Shown: positions 25,507-34,084, counted from the first letter of the stretch. The stretch is 64,000 nucleotides of DNA from GCA-2683825 sp965662355 (GCA_965662355.1 CBFIHP010000010.1:62001-126000); one strand, 5' to 3'. Numbers and translations are program-made. The notes: generated by a model not told the origin, from the sequence alone.

Positions 25507-27585
25507 CTAGTGGGTCAGAATTCGCAGCGGCTCGGAGGACAGGACCCCTGCGGGACCCAGAACGAACAGCCGGGCAAAGGCCTGGCTGGCCGCCGGAAGG
25601 TCCGCAGGCAAGTCGCCCAGGGAAACCAGGGACTGGCCACCCTCACCCAGCGTACCGCAGAGGGTCGTCAGGACGGAGCCGTCCTCCGTGGAAAGTACCA
25701 CGGCGTAGGGCGCTCCGATGGCCTCGTGGCGCGCCGCCATGTAGAAGGGCGCACCGGCGTAGGCAACCGAGAGCGCGTTCAGGATCGGCGTGGCACTGGG
25801 AGCCGGAATCGTGGGGCCGCCGGCGGGCGGGCCTGGGGCCTTGTTCTGTTTGTTTTCGAGGTACAGCGTCCAGACCGAGTAGCCGCGGTTCTCGTACTCG
25901 TCCTCGGAGACCCAGCGGAAGACCACGTTGCCGATCAGGTTGGCGGGGAACATGGCTCGGAAGAGCTGGCCGCCGGAGCTCACTGCAGGGATATTTGGCA
26001 GCGGGCAGCCGTTGACGCTGAGCTCGATCCAGGTCTCGTTGTACCAGGTGATGTAGTAGGGCGCGTTGTCGTACACGTGAGCGCGCATGGGGAAGGGGCT
26101 CGCCTGGTTGACGAAGCGCGGCTTCTCGACGCGCGGGATGTAGGGGGGCGTGGTGTCGGGCGTCTGCGTTGTGTTGCGCAGGAACGTGTTGGCCTGGAAG
26201 TTGTCCTCGGCCACTAGCACATCGTAATCCCCGTCACCATCGGTATCGCAGACATCCGCATCGAGCGAGGTTGCCGAGAAACCCGGCAAACTGCCCAGCG
26301 AGAAGTTTCCTGCCCCGTCGTTGATGTACAGCTTATCCTGGCCACTGAAGTTCGCGACGTAGAGGTCCATGTCCCCGTCGTTGTCGGCATCGAGGAAATC
26401 CCCTTCGTTGTCATCGTCGGTCGACCCCGGCAGCTCGACGAGATCGCCGAAGATCCCGGCACCGTTGTTGCGCATGACGATGTCGGTGAAACCGAAGTTC
26501 GAGCGCCAGTTCAAACCGTAGATGTCCAGGCTACCATCGCCGTCGAAGTCCCCCAATTCCTGCTCGTAGTGCCCGGTATTGCCTTCGTAGTAGCCTGCGG
26601 GGAAGACCGCGCCGGTAACGTCGCGGAAACCCAACTGACCCGCGCCCACACCGGGAGCAAGCGAACTGCCTTCGAGGCGATTGACGAACATGCGCGGCGC
26701 TTCGTTTCGAGCCCCGTGCAGGATGTCGAGGTCGAAATCGTTGTCGATGTCACCGATGTCGATGTCGAGCGCTGAAGACGCGATGTCACATTGGGCTCCC
26801 GACGTGTTCGTCGTTTCCGAACTCTGGTTGCCGTCGCACCAGAGTCCCGGGTTCCCGTTGCTGATCGTCGGACCGCTGAGCTGGAAGCCCGAGGGATTGA
26901 ATTCCTCGAACATCCCGCCGCCGTCGTTCAGAAAGATCCGCGTAGGCACGCTACCGCCGAAGGAACCACCGTAGCTGGAGTGGACGAGATCCATGTCCCC
27001 GTCGTTATCGAGGTCGCCGAAATCGCAATCGCACGACCAATCGACAAACGTTCCACCGATCGTCTCACTTGGACTGATCGAGGAGCCAGGGCCGCCGAGG
27101 TTGATCCAACGCGCAGCCGTCTCGTCGACGTAGAAGCCAACGCCTCCGGCCTGGGCGTTACCGAGGTTCACCCACCAACGGTTGCCTTGCAGCGAGATCT
27201 GTGCGGTATTCGAGATGTACAGGTCGACGTCCGAATCGTTGTCGAAATCGACGAACTCGATGTCGCGGCTGTCGTCCGAGATCGAGGGGAAGCGCGTCGA
27301 GGTTTGATCCGTGAACACACCGAGGGTGCCCAGCTGGCTGCCGCCCATGTTCAGCCACAGCCGGTTCTGATCGTTGCCATCGTCACCACCGTCCGCCAGC
27401 CCGATGTCCCAGTCTCCATCCTGGTCCACATCCGCGAAGTCGACGTTCTCGGTCGAGGAGTTGTTGTTCGAGCCGGACGGAATGCCCGAGCTGTCGACGG
27501 TGAACTGGGACCACCCCGTGGTCGCCAGCCCCAGACAACTGGCCAGCGCCAGAAACGATCGGAATAAAACCATAGACGTCCGCAT
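25507..27585 (-). CDS. Secreted FG-GAP/VCBS repeat protein (paralogue B)
   Basis: 692 residues with a signal peptide (LFRSFLALASCLGLATTGWS). It matches paralogue A through its whole length: the same repeat order (ADVDQDGDWDIGLADGG, VDFDNDSDVDLYISN, GDLDNDGDMDLVHSSYGG, GDIDNDFDLDILHGARNE, GDFDGDGSLDIYGLNW, LDADNDGDMDLYVANFSG), the same middle beta domain with PYYITWYN, and the same APFYMAAR motif near the C-terminus. The linker is shorter than in A. The 166-bp gap to paralogue A shows no terminator-like hairpin with a T run on the minus strand, so they may share a transcript. The close match even in DNA suggests a recent duplication or gene conversion. Confidence 0.85.
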   Translation of the reverse strand: MRTSMVLFRSFLALASCLGLATTGWSQFTVDSSGIPSGSNNNSSTENVDFADVDQDGDWDIGLADGGDDGNDQNRLWLNMGGSQLGTLGVFTDQTSTRFPSISDDSRDIEFVDFDNDSDVDLYISNTAQISLQGNRWWVNLGNAQAGGVGFYVDETAARWINLGGPGSSISPSETIGGTFVDWSCDCDFGDLDNDGDMDLVHSSYGGSFGGSVPTRIFLNDGGGMFEEFNPSGFQLSGPTISNGNPGLWCDGNQSSETTNTSGAQCDIASSALDIDIGDIDNDFDLDILHGARNEAPRMFVNRLEGSSLAPGVGAGQLGFRDVTGAVFPAGYYEGNTGHYEQELGDFDGDGSLDIYGLNWRSNFGFTDIVMRNNGAGIFGDLVELPGSTDDDNEGDFLDADNDGDMDLYVANFSGQDKLYINDGAGNFSLGSLPGFSATSLDADVCDTDGDGDYDVLVAEDNFQANTFLRNTTQTPDTTPPYIPRVEKPRFVNQASPFPMRAHVYDNAPYYITWYNETWIELSVNGCPLPNIPAVSSGGQLFRAMFPANLIGNVVFRWVSEDEYENRGYSVWTLYLENKQNKAPGPPAGGPTIPAPSATPILNALSVAYAGAPFYMAARHEAIGAPYAVVLSTEDGSVLTTLCGTLGEGGQSLVSLGDLPADLPAASQAFARLFVLGPAGVLSSEPLRILTH

Positions 27586-27702
27586 CGGCCTGCTCTCCTC
27601 ATCAGCAATAGCGTTCGAGAACCGAGGCGCCGAGTCTAACGATGGGGCCCGCCAGGTGGTGGCCGAGGCCCGTGATGGCGGGTTTTTCCGCGAAATCAGA
27701 GC

Positions 27703-27903
27703 CTAGCGGGCTCCGATCGAGCGCTCGATCAACCAACCCACGAAGAACATCCCGCCGCCGATCATCAGCGCGGTCCCCTCGTATTTCATCGAGGCCAGGG
27801 ATTGATCCTCCAGGCCGAGGTGGATCGACATGAGGAGTCCGGCGAGGACGACAAACATCCCCACCCCCTCGAGCGTTTTGGCGAAGAACCAGACCTTGTT
27901 CAC
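27703..27903 (-). CDS. Small two-helix membrane protein
   Basis: 66 residues from a GTG at 27903 (reads MNKVWFFAKTLEGVG); an in-frame upstream ATG at 27954 gives a 17-residue less plausible head. Two hydrophobic segments (MFVVLAGLLMSIHLGL and ALMIGGGMFFVGWLI) flank a short polar loop with YEGT; it ends with a basic IERSIGAR. Such small proteins often help a membrane enzyme. It begins 67 bp after the GT9 gene on the same strand, possibly the end of its operon. Family not recognised. Confidence 0.6.
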   Translation of the reverse strand: MNKVWFFAKTLEGVGMFVVLAGLLMSIHLGLEDQSLASMKYEGTALMIGGGMFFVGWLIERSIGAR

Positions 27904-27970
27904 GGCGGGAGAATATCGAAGACAGGCCCTCTTGACCCGAAAAACCCTCACCAACCCACTCCGATGGAGC

Positions 27971-29038
27971 TCAAGCGCGTGATCGCAGCAGTTCGAGGCA
28001 GGCGCGGATCAAACGTGCGGGAGTCAGGCTCGAGGTATCCGCGTCGCGCCGATAAGAGGCGTAGTCGTCGGCCGTGCTCTGAACAGCGATTCCGCGCCCG
28101 TAGAAATCGATCTCCGCCGCCGGAGTGGGCGCGAAGAAGCCCACGATGGGCACCCGCCGGGCATTGGCGAGGTGCAGGGCCAGGCTGTCGCTCGTCAGGA
28201 GCAAGTCCAGACCATCGACCAGCGCGGTGAACTCGAGGAGCGAGTTCCCGGTCCCGGTATCCACCCATTGCAGCGAAGGATCACAGGCCTCCAGCCCGGC
28301 GGCGATGGCTGCGTTTCTCTCGGCCTCCTGGGGCCCGCCCAGCAAGAGGAACACCGGCGAGCCACCCAGCTCGCTGGCCAGTCCTCGAGCGACCTCGATC
28401 GTTCGCTCGACCGTGAGCTTCTTCGATTCCCAACGACCTCCGGAGCCCGTGTTCAGTCCGATGAGCGGAGCGCGGCCCCGCAGTTCGTGACGTGCGCGGA
28501 ATGCGGCTCCGAAGCGCTGCGCTTCGTCGCTCAGGTGCAATTCCGGCTCGCCCTTCTCGATCCCCAGCATGCGTGCGTAGATCGTGGGATGGCTCTCGGT
28601 GTTTTCGCGCTTGCGCCGATCCGCCTCCTCCTTGCCGAAAACGGAGAGCAAGCCCATGTCGAACCACGCGGAGCAGTCCGCGGTATAACGCCGCTCGCCG
28701 GTCGAGGTATCGAGATAAGCGCCGGATAGTATGCCCGAACGCCCTTTTGCCAAGCGCGTCGCCAGGGCGCACATGGGTTCCTCGTCGTCGAACGACAGCA
28801 CGCGCTCGAAACGCTCAGCGGCAAGCTTGTCTTCAAGCTGTTCGAAGCTCGTCGCGTCACCGACGGAGACCGCCTCGACGCGCTCGACCAGGGGGTGCGT
28901 GCGCACGAGATCGACGGCTCCTGGAGCCGTGATCCAGAGCACACGCAGCGGCGTGTGGCGTCGTGCGAGACCGGGCAGGATCGAGGTGGTGCGTACGACG
29001 TCGCCCAGGGCGGCGGTCTTGAGAATGGCGATGTTCAT
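27971..29038 (-). CDS. Family 9 glycosyltransferase (LPS heptosyltransferase-like)
   Basis: 355 residues with a GT-B, GT9 layout. The N-terminus MNIAILKTAALGDVVRTTSI is the classic heptosyltransferase start ('I-x-K-x-x-x-GDV-x-x-T'). GLNTGSGGRWESKKL near residue 195 and VFLLLGGPQEAERN match the nucleotide-sugar half, and LLLTSDSLALHLANARRVP near 290 is the diagnostic D-S/T-x-x-x-HxA motif. It would transfer heptose (or a related sugar) from the ADP-heptose made by hldD/hldE, located 24 kb away. The start has GGGGGAG six bases upstream. It follows the AOR-like gene by 63 bp; a 25-codon frame bridges the gap. Confidence 0.87.
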   Translation of the reverse strand: MNIAILKTAALGDVVRTTSILPGLARRHTPLRVLWITAPGAVDLVRTHPLVERVEAVSVGDATSFEQLEDKLAAERFERVLSFDDEEPMCALATRLAKGRSGILSGAYLDTSTGERRYTADCSAWFDMGLLSVFGKEEADRRKRENTESHPTIYARMLGIEKGEPELHLSDEAQRFGAAFRARHELRGRAPLIGLNTGSGGRWESKKLTVERTIEVARGLASELGGSPVFLLLGGPQEAERNAAIAAGLEACDPSLQWVDTGTGNSLLEFTALVDGLDLLLTSDSLALHLANARRVPIVGFFAPTPAAEIDFYGRGIAVQSTADDYASYRRDADTSSLTPARLIRACLELLRSRA

Positions 29039-29112
29039 CGGGACTCCCCCATGATCGTCATGGCGGGCCTCCCGATGAAGAGAAAGTCAGCGAGCAAGGG
29101 ATCAGCCCCCAC
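29035..29112 (-). CDS. Possible 25-codon coupling ORF between AOR-like and GT9 genes
   Basis: A GTG at 29112, within the last codons of the AOR-like gene in another frame, opens a frame reading MGADPLLADFLFIGRP then AMTIMGESR. It ends in a TGA that overlaps the GT9 start (ATGA). Third positions are almost all G or C, like neighbouring genes, and the hydrophobic core DPLLADFLFIG looks protein-like. It may be a real microprotein, a leader that couples translation of GT9 to the AOR gene, or chance. No family is recognised. Confidence 0.25.
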   Translation of the reverse strand: MGADPLLADFLFIGRPAMTIMGESR

Positions 29113-31183
29113 TGATCGCCAGAACCACGTCCAGAACATCACCAGCTTCGACCTGGACGTCGCGCTCCAGCCGGGCTCCACCACGCCAGAACCCCGGCAG
29201 CAGGTCTCCACCGACGAAAAGCCAGCGCCGCGCCCGGGGGTGGTGCTCGCAGACAGCGTGGACGAGGCCCTCGAGGGGCATCGGCAGGAGAGCCTTGTGA
29301 ACGTACTCGCGGCCTAGAATCCCGGCCAAGGCTCCGCTGGTCCGCAACGATACCCTGCCCTCCTGCACCTCTCGTCGCAGAGGGAGCGGAGTCGGACCTG
29401 GCTCCGAGGGACCCCTGCCGAGCTCGATCCAGCGCCTGCGTTCCTCGGGCCAGATATCCAGCTCGCCCCAGGCAAGGACGGCACGGGCTATGCCACGCAG
29501 GGTCTCGTACTCGGGCAACATCCCCGCTTCGGACAATCGCTCGCGGGCGAACTCGGGAGGGCTTGCGCGCCCACCGAGGCGCGTGTCGAGCTGTCGTCGA
29601 AGGGCCACCAGGGTTGCCCCGAGGCCCAGAAGGCGCTCGCCGGGAGAGTCCGGGCCCGGCCTCGCGGCCAAGGCAGCGGGCAGAATGAACTGCGCGAGCT
29701 CGTCGAGCGACAGGACACCATCCGCGAGCAAACCGACCGTCGAAAAGGCGCAGAAGCCCGTGGCATCAACGGCTTGGATCAAGTTCTCGGACCACACGAC
29801 GATGCGCCCCTTGCCCGCGGTCGCGCGCGGGTCCTCCGCGTGCAGGGGCAGTGGCAATCCGATCAATGCTTCCATGCGCGCGCGGTCGCCCAGCTCGGTG
29901 AGGAACGGCAGGCTGCGCATCGGATCGACGCCGCCGCCCGAAACGCACTGCCCGAGCAGCGTCGCCAGATTGGAGTCCTGCCGTAACGATTGTCCTTGAT
30001 GCGACGCGTCCACCAACCCGAAGCGCCGCGACAGGGCCCGCGCACCGAAGCGAGCCGGGTGTTCCGTGTCGTGGAGAAAGCGCTTCAACCAGTTGTCGAG
30101 CGCATCGAGATCACCACGCCGCGGTGCATCTGCAAGCATGCCCTTTTCACCGAGCTCGATGAGCAAGGCGAGAATCGTCCCGGCCTCGCGCGCGTCGATG
30201 CCCAACCGATCGCAGCGGGCCAAGAGCCGTAGCGAATCCTCGAAGCGCTCCAAACCCAGGGCCGTGCCCAGCGCCTGGTTCGCACTGAAGCGGCCTCCTT
30301 GGCGACGCTTCGTATCGTCCTCCTCGAAGATCCAACCGCAGGGCGTCGGACATCCGCGACAACCCTTGCGCTCCACGCGCCGGGCGTCGGCCTCTTCGTA
30401 GAACGCACGCGACTCACGATCCGTCGCCTCACCGCGGGCAGCCATCGCCCCGAACAGCTCGAAGGTGCCACCGATCGCGCGCGCCGCGGCACGCGGGGAA
30501 CGCGCCAGGGCTCGGGTCAATGCGAGCGCTTCGGGAAGCGTCTCCGCGCTTTTTGCAGGAGTCTCGATCACGATGGCCTTCAGACCGAGCGCCGAGAGCA
30601 CGGCACCGAGCCCGCCACGGCCGACGAAACTCGGCGGATCGACGCCCGCGGCCAGGGACGCGAAGGGAAGTCCCTGCTCGGCGAGGGGACCCGTGCAGAG
30701 AATGGCCGCGGTCCCAAAGTCGCTCTGTAGGCGCTGCGCGACATCCGCCGTTTCCAGGGGCAGGAGATCGGGTCGAACGCTGAGTTCCACAGAACGATCG
30801 GAACGAAGCCGCAGCACGCCTCCAGACTCACAACGGCCGGAAAGGGCCAAGAAGTCGGCGTGCCAGGCCAGGGCCGGACCGAGCTCCCCACCCACCTGGC
30901 CGGAGGCGAACAGCCCCGATGACGGTGCGCGCGCCATCACCGTGGCGCGCGCCGCGGTAGGCAGCCCGCGCACGATGCACTCCCCCACCGCCAGGACCAG
31001 GGCGGGCTCGTCGGGGACCTCCTCGAGTCTCTGGGCCAACCAGGCCGTGCCCTGGGCAACCCCGCCCCATCCAGAAAAACCCCGGAAAAGAGAGCCCTCG
31101 AAATCCCACTGACCCAGGACGAGCGAGCTTCCTTGCAATCGCAGCTCGATCGAACGGTGCTGGGGCTCGATCTCGGGTTTCAT
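29102..31183 (-). CDS. Aldehyde:ferredoxin oxidoreductase-like protein with fused C-terminal MoaD/ThiS-like domain
   Basis: 693 residues from the ATG at 31183 (MKPEIEP); an ATG at 31204 is also possible. Residues 1-200 match the AOR N-terminal domain, with GRGGLGAVLSALGLKAIVI near residue 190 (AOR cofactor-binding signature). The [4Fe-4S] cysteines lie in CRGCPTPCGW near 272 and the distal DATGFCAF near 471, so it should bind a bis-pterin tungsten or molybdenum cofactor and oxidise an aldehyde or reduce an acid. AOR proteins are usually about 600-620 residues. The extra 75-80 C-terminal residues (VRLEDxV-style strands, VEAGDVLDVVLAIS) end precisely in Gly-Gly, as in MoaD and ThiS sulfur carriers. 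No other cofactor gene lies nearby. Confidence 0.85.
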   Translation of the reverse strand: MKPEIEPQHRSIELRLQGSSLVLGQWDFEGSLFRGFSGWGGVAQGTAWLAQRLEEVPDEPALVLAVGECIVRGLPTAARATVMARAPSSGLFASGQVGGELGPALAWHADFLALSGRCESGGVLRLRSDRSVELSVRPDLLPLETADVAQRLQSDFGTAAILCTGPLAEQGLPFASLAAGVDPPSFVGRGGLGAVLSALGLKAIVIETPAKSAETLPEALALTRALARSPRAAARAIGGTFELFGAMAARGEATDRESRAFYEEADARRVERKGCRGCPTPCGWIFEEDDTKRRQGGRFSANQALGTALGLERFEDSLRLLARCDRLGIDAREAGTILALLIELGEKGMLADAPRRGDLDALDNWLKRFLHDTEHPARFGARALSRRFGLVDASHQGQSLRQDSNLATLLGQCVSGGGVDPMRSLPFLTELGDRARMEALIGLPLPLHAEDPRATAGKGRIVVWSENLIQAVDATGFCAFSTVGLLADGVLSLDELAQFILPAALAARPGPDSPGERLLGLGATLVALRRQLDTRLGGRASPPEFARERLSEAGMLPEYETLRGIARAVLAWGELDIWPEERRRWIELGRGPSEPGPTPLPLRREVQEGRVSLRTSGALAGILGREYVHKALLPMPLEGLVHAVCEHHPRARRWLFVGGDLLPGFWRGGARLERDVQVEAGDVLDVVLAISGG

Positions 31184-31273
31184 CCTGACATCATATAGGC
31201 CCATTGGTTGGCAATGTGGCCTTGTTCCCGGCTCGCGAGCGGCCTACGGTTCGAATCTCGCCCCCCTCTCTAC

Positions 31274-32152
31274 GTGTTCAAATCGCTCAAGATCGGCAGC
31301 GCTTTCGGGATCCCCATCAAGATCCACTGGACCTTCATCGCGATGGTTCTGTGGCTGATGTACTTCCTGGACGTCCAGCCTGCCCAGTTCCTGGCCTACG
31401 TGACCGTCCTTGCGGGCTGTGTCCTGTTGCACGAGATCGGGCACAGCCTGGTGGCGAAGCATTACGGGATTCACATCATCGACATCACCCTGTGGCCGCT
31501 GGGTGGAATGGCCCGTATGCACGAGATCCCGGAGGACTCCAAGATCGAGGGACTCGTCGCGGTCGCGGGCCCGGCGGTCAATTTCGCTCTAGCGCTTCTC
31601 GGTGGTCTGGCTGCGATCGTGTCCGAGCTCGCGGGACTATGGGCACTTCGCGATCCCCTGGCCTTCTTCATCGCCGGCAACCTCATGCTCGGAGCCTTCA
31701 ACCTGCTCCCCGCCTTCCCCATGGATGGCGGACGCGTCTTGCGCGCCTGGCTCGGTCGCAAGCGAACGTGGTTGGAAGCGACGGAGATCGCCGTATCGGT
31801 TGGACGGATCTGCGCCGGCTTCATGTTCGCGGCCGCGATGGCCTTCATGCTCCTGGGGGGCAAGAGCAGCGGCATGCTACCGCTCATACCGCTCTTCATC
31901 TGGTTCTCGGGCACGCGTGAACTCTGGGTCGTTCGCTTTCGCCATGCCCAGGCACAGTTCGGACAGGGTGGCGGAATGCCCTTCGGCGCACCGTTTCAAG
32001 CACCCCCTGCTGAAAGAAGCTCCACGCCCCCCCAGGGTGAGTGGCAAGAACCGCCTGACATCGCGAGCGGCAAACAGAGCGGCTTCTCGCAGGACGACGT
32101 ACGCAAACTCGAGCAGTACCGGGGTCGCCTACGCAAGCCGCCTGAAGACTAG
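31274..32152 (+). CDS. M50-family intramembrane metalloprotease
   Basis: 292 residues if it starts at the GTG at 31274 (MFKSLKIGSAFGIPIKIHW, the usual N-terminus of the family); in-frame ATG 31214 and TTG 31208 give a longer, less typical head. Site-2-protease-like: LLHEIGHSLVAK near residue 52 has the HExxH zinc motif in a membrane helix, and LLPAFPMDGGRVLRAW near 146 is the second motif with the zinc-binding Asp. About five membrane segments are followed by a Gly/Pro-rich cytoplasmic tail without a CBS domain. It cleaves membrane proteins, often anti-sigma factors; none is adjacent. It is divergent from the AOR-like gene and overlaps the RDD gene's end by 4 bp. Confidence 0.85.
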   Translation: MFKSLKIGSAFGIPIKIHWTFIAMVLWLMYFLDVQPAQFLAYVTVLAGCVLLHEIGHSLVAKHYGIHIIDITLWPLGGMARMHEIPEDSKIEGLVAVAGPAVNFALALLGGLAAIVSELAGLWALRDPLAFFIAGNLMLGAFNLLPAFPMDGGRVLRAWLGRKRTWLEATEIAVSVGRICAGFMFAAAMAFMLLGGKSSGMLPLIPLFIWFSGTRELWVVRFRHAQAQFGQGGGMPFGAPFQAPPAERSSTPPQGEWQEPPDIASGKQSGFSQDDVRKLEQYRGRLRKPPED

Positions 32153-32892
32153 GCGAGTCGGGCGCGCATCTCGCGTAGGAAGAGGTACAGCTCACGCAGG
32201 AACGCATAGGCCGTGTTGCGATCCATGTGTTTTGGAATGTCACGCCCAAGGCGCTTCAGGTACAGCGCAGCGGTTCGACGCACGAGTCGTTCGCGCGCGT
32301 AGGACTCCATGCCAGCGCGACCCAGGAGTTCGCGCAGGTAGTGCAGGTCACTGCGCTGGAAGCGCTCGATGAGAGCGGGGGTCAACGCATGCCGCTGACT
32401 CGATTCCGACCAGCGATCGCCGGCGAAGGGCTCCGTCGCGGCGCGTTCTTCATGTTCGCGTAGAACCAGCGTGCCGGCGACGAGATCCCCAAGCCGCTGA
32501 TGACGCTCGCTGATGAGGATCGCAAGCAACCCGACCACGAAGGGCGGACTGATCTCGAGGGGCAGGAACAAGGAGCGCAGAAAATGCTGTGTCAAGGTGG
32601 CGGGAAAACCGCGTTGATCGACGACGCGCAAGCGCAGGAGTAGCTTGCCCGGCGTCGCCCGCTTGCCGATGGCCGCGAAGAGCAGGGGGTAGCCGACCAG
32701 AAACAGAATCCCGCCGGCGAGCGCCACCATGGCCATTCCGGACCCGAGGGTCAGCAGGAACAGGACCAGAATCAGCATGAACAGGAAGAACACGGCGAGA
32801 TCCACCGCGGCCGCGAGGGTGCGGGTCCCGGGCCCGGCGAGCTCGAAGCGCAACACGATGCCCTCCGGCGTATCGATCTTGATCTCGGCCAC
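32149..32892 (-). CDS. RDD-family membrane protein
   Basis: 247 residues. N-terminal FELAGPGTRTLAAAVDLAVF holds the Arg and Asp of the RDD signature on the first helix; the middle helices are MLILVLFLLTLGSGMAMVAL and ILFLVGYPLLFAAIG, followed by KRATPGKLLLRLRVVD (the conserved 'TPGK-x-L-x-x-x-V') and GDLVAGTLVLRE. The C-terminal 75 residues are charged, helical and cytoplasmic. RDD proteins are often next to SpoIIM, DUF58 and MoxR genes, as here, where SpoIIM is divergent 82 bp away. Role unknown, perhaps solute or ion transport. Confidence 0.83.
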   Translation of the reverse strand: MAEIKIDTPEGIVLRFELAGPGTRTLAAAVDLAVFFLFMLILVLFLLTLGSGMAMVALAGGILFLVGYPLLFAAIGKRATPGKLLLRLRVVDQRGFPATLTQHFLRSLFLPLEISPPFVVGLLAILISERHQRLGDLVAGTLVLREHEERAATEPFAGDRWSESSQRHALTPALIERFQRSDLHYLRELLGRAGMESYARERLVRRTAALYLKRLGRDIPKHMDRNTAYAFLRELYLFLREMRARLA

Positions 32893-32974
32893 GCAGCGAC
32901 GTTAGCGCCGGCGGATCGCGAAGGAAAACCGAAAGGAGAAGGAACCGCCATTGCCAGATAGCTAAGTTGCCATC

Positions 32975-34084
32975 ATGGCGGTCGAAGCAGAAACGGGGGC
33001 GGTCAGCGAGGGACCGCCAGCAAACCCCACGGAGCAAGTTCCGGACCAGGAGGTCCCCGAGGAGCTACTTCACTTGCGACGCTTGCGGCGCATCGTGCGC
33101 GGCAACGGTGTTGCGGCAACGGCAGCGGACCCTTCCGCGAGTTCTCCGGGGGACATCGAGGCCGCATCCTTGACGGAACTGCCCAGGCTCTATCGCTTCG
33201 CCTCGACCCTGCTCGCCCGGCTCGAGGCCAGCGGCGAGCACCCCCGGCTGTTGCGCGAGACGCGCGAGCTCTTGGCCGATGCCCACGCCCTTCTCTATCG
33301 CGATCGGCGCCACGCCGAGCGTTCCTGGCCCGAGCGCGCCGCGCGCTTTCTCTTCGAGGAGTGTCCGCGCACGATTCGCGAGGAGTGGCGCCTGCTCGCG
33401 CTCAGCTTCTGTCTTCTGTACGGACTCGCGGCGATTTCGTTCTTCGCCGTCCGAGCGGATCTGGACCTCGCGCCCTCGCTCCTGAGTCCCGCCGTCGTCG
33501 AGCAGGAGATCGAACAGCTCGAGGCGACCGCCGATGGCGAACCGTACCGCGGCAACTTCACCTTCGGTCTCTCCGAGTCCCCCACGACCGCGGGTTGGAT
33601 CATGCTGCACAACATGGGGGTCGGCGTGCTCTTCTTCACCTGTGCCCTGATCCCACCGCTCTACCTGTACCTGCTCTCGACGAACGCCTTGATGCTGGGC
33701 ACGTACACCGCGGTGGCTGGACATTGGGGACAAGCAGGGGCCATCTCCTCACTCCTCTGGTGTCATGGCACACTCGAGATCCAGGCCATCCTGTTGGCTG
33801 GAACCGCTGGACTGCTCTTGACTCGCGCCATGGTCCGCCCCGGGCCACGGACCCGAAGATACGCGCTGGCCAAAGAGAGCGCCCGTTCCCTGCGAGTCCT
33901 GGTCCCCGTCTTCCCGATGCTCTTCTTCGCGGGAATCATCGAGGCCTTCGTCACGCCGCATACGTCGTTCGAGGTACGTATGGGGTGTGCGCTGGTTACG
34001 GGGGGGTTGTTGTTGGCTTGGGGTTTGTTGGGAGGGCGTTCGAGTTCGAGTAGTGGGGGGGAGTTGGTTGGTGAGGCGGTGTAG
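32975..34084 (+). CDS. SpoIIM/DUF95-family membrane protein
   Basis: 369 residues. A cytoplasmic head (about 1-130) contains ELPRLYRFASTLLARLEA and HALLYRDRRHAERSWPE, typical of the family, then five or six helices: EEWRLLALSFCLLYGLAAIS, MLHNMGVGVLFFTCALIPPL, STNALMLGTYTAVAGHWG and WCHGTLEIQAILLAGTAGLL (the SpoIIM signature with His and Glu in a helix). The name comes from Bacillus stage II sporulation; in other bacteria the gene belongs to RDD/DUF58/MoxR clusters and sporulation is not implied. The last 30 codons (33985-34080) are unusually G- and T-rich. It is convergent with the DUF58 gene. Confidence 0.84.
   Translation: MAVEAETGAVSEGPPANPTEQVPDQEVPEELLHLRRLRRIVRGNGVAATAADPSASSPGDIEAASLTELPRLYRFASTLLARLEASGEHPRLLRETRELLADAHALLYRDRRHAERSWPERAARFLFEECPRTIREEWRLLALSFCLLYGLAAISFFAVRADLDLAPSLLSPAVVEQEIEQLEATADGEPYRGNFTFGLSESPTTAGWIMLHNMGVGVLFFTCALIPPLYLYLLSTNALMLGTYTAVAGHWGQAGAISSLLWCHGTLEIQAILLAGTAGLLLTRAMVRPGPRTRRYALAKESARSLRVLVPVFPMLFFAGIIEAFVTPHTSFEVRMGCALVTGGLLLAWGLLGGRSSSSSGGELVGEAV

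Larger units (their letters stand above)
23184..27585 (-). repeat. Tandem duplication of the FG-GAP gene
   Basis: Two head-to-tail copies of one gene (23184-25340 and 25507-27585) align over nearly their whole length, including stretches of DNA such as those encoding GDLDNDGDMDLVHSSYGG in both. Inside each copy a degenerate unit of about 60-70 codons with acidic GD-rich loops is repeated at least seven times, which produces strong internal similarity and long antisense reading frames. Confidence 0.8.

Noticed and set aside
24234..26015. Long plus-strand frame (593 codons) opposite the FG-GAP genes
   Set aside because: Mirror of the acidic repeat coding; repeated VE/VT/EV words come from antisense GD-rich codons.
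27648..27687. CCCGCCA...TGGCGGGTTTTT hairpin with T run on the plus strand
   Set aside because: Looks like a terminator for plus-strand transcription, but no plus-strand gene leads into it; loop is about 20 bases long, so it was left out as a feature.
32975..34084. Idea that the SpoIIM gene means the organism sporulates
   Set aside because: SpoIIM-domain proteins are widespread in non-sporulating bacteria within RDD/DUF58/MoxR clusters, and no other sporulation gene is present.
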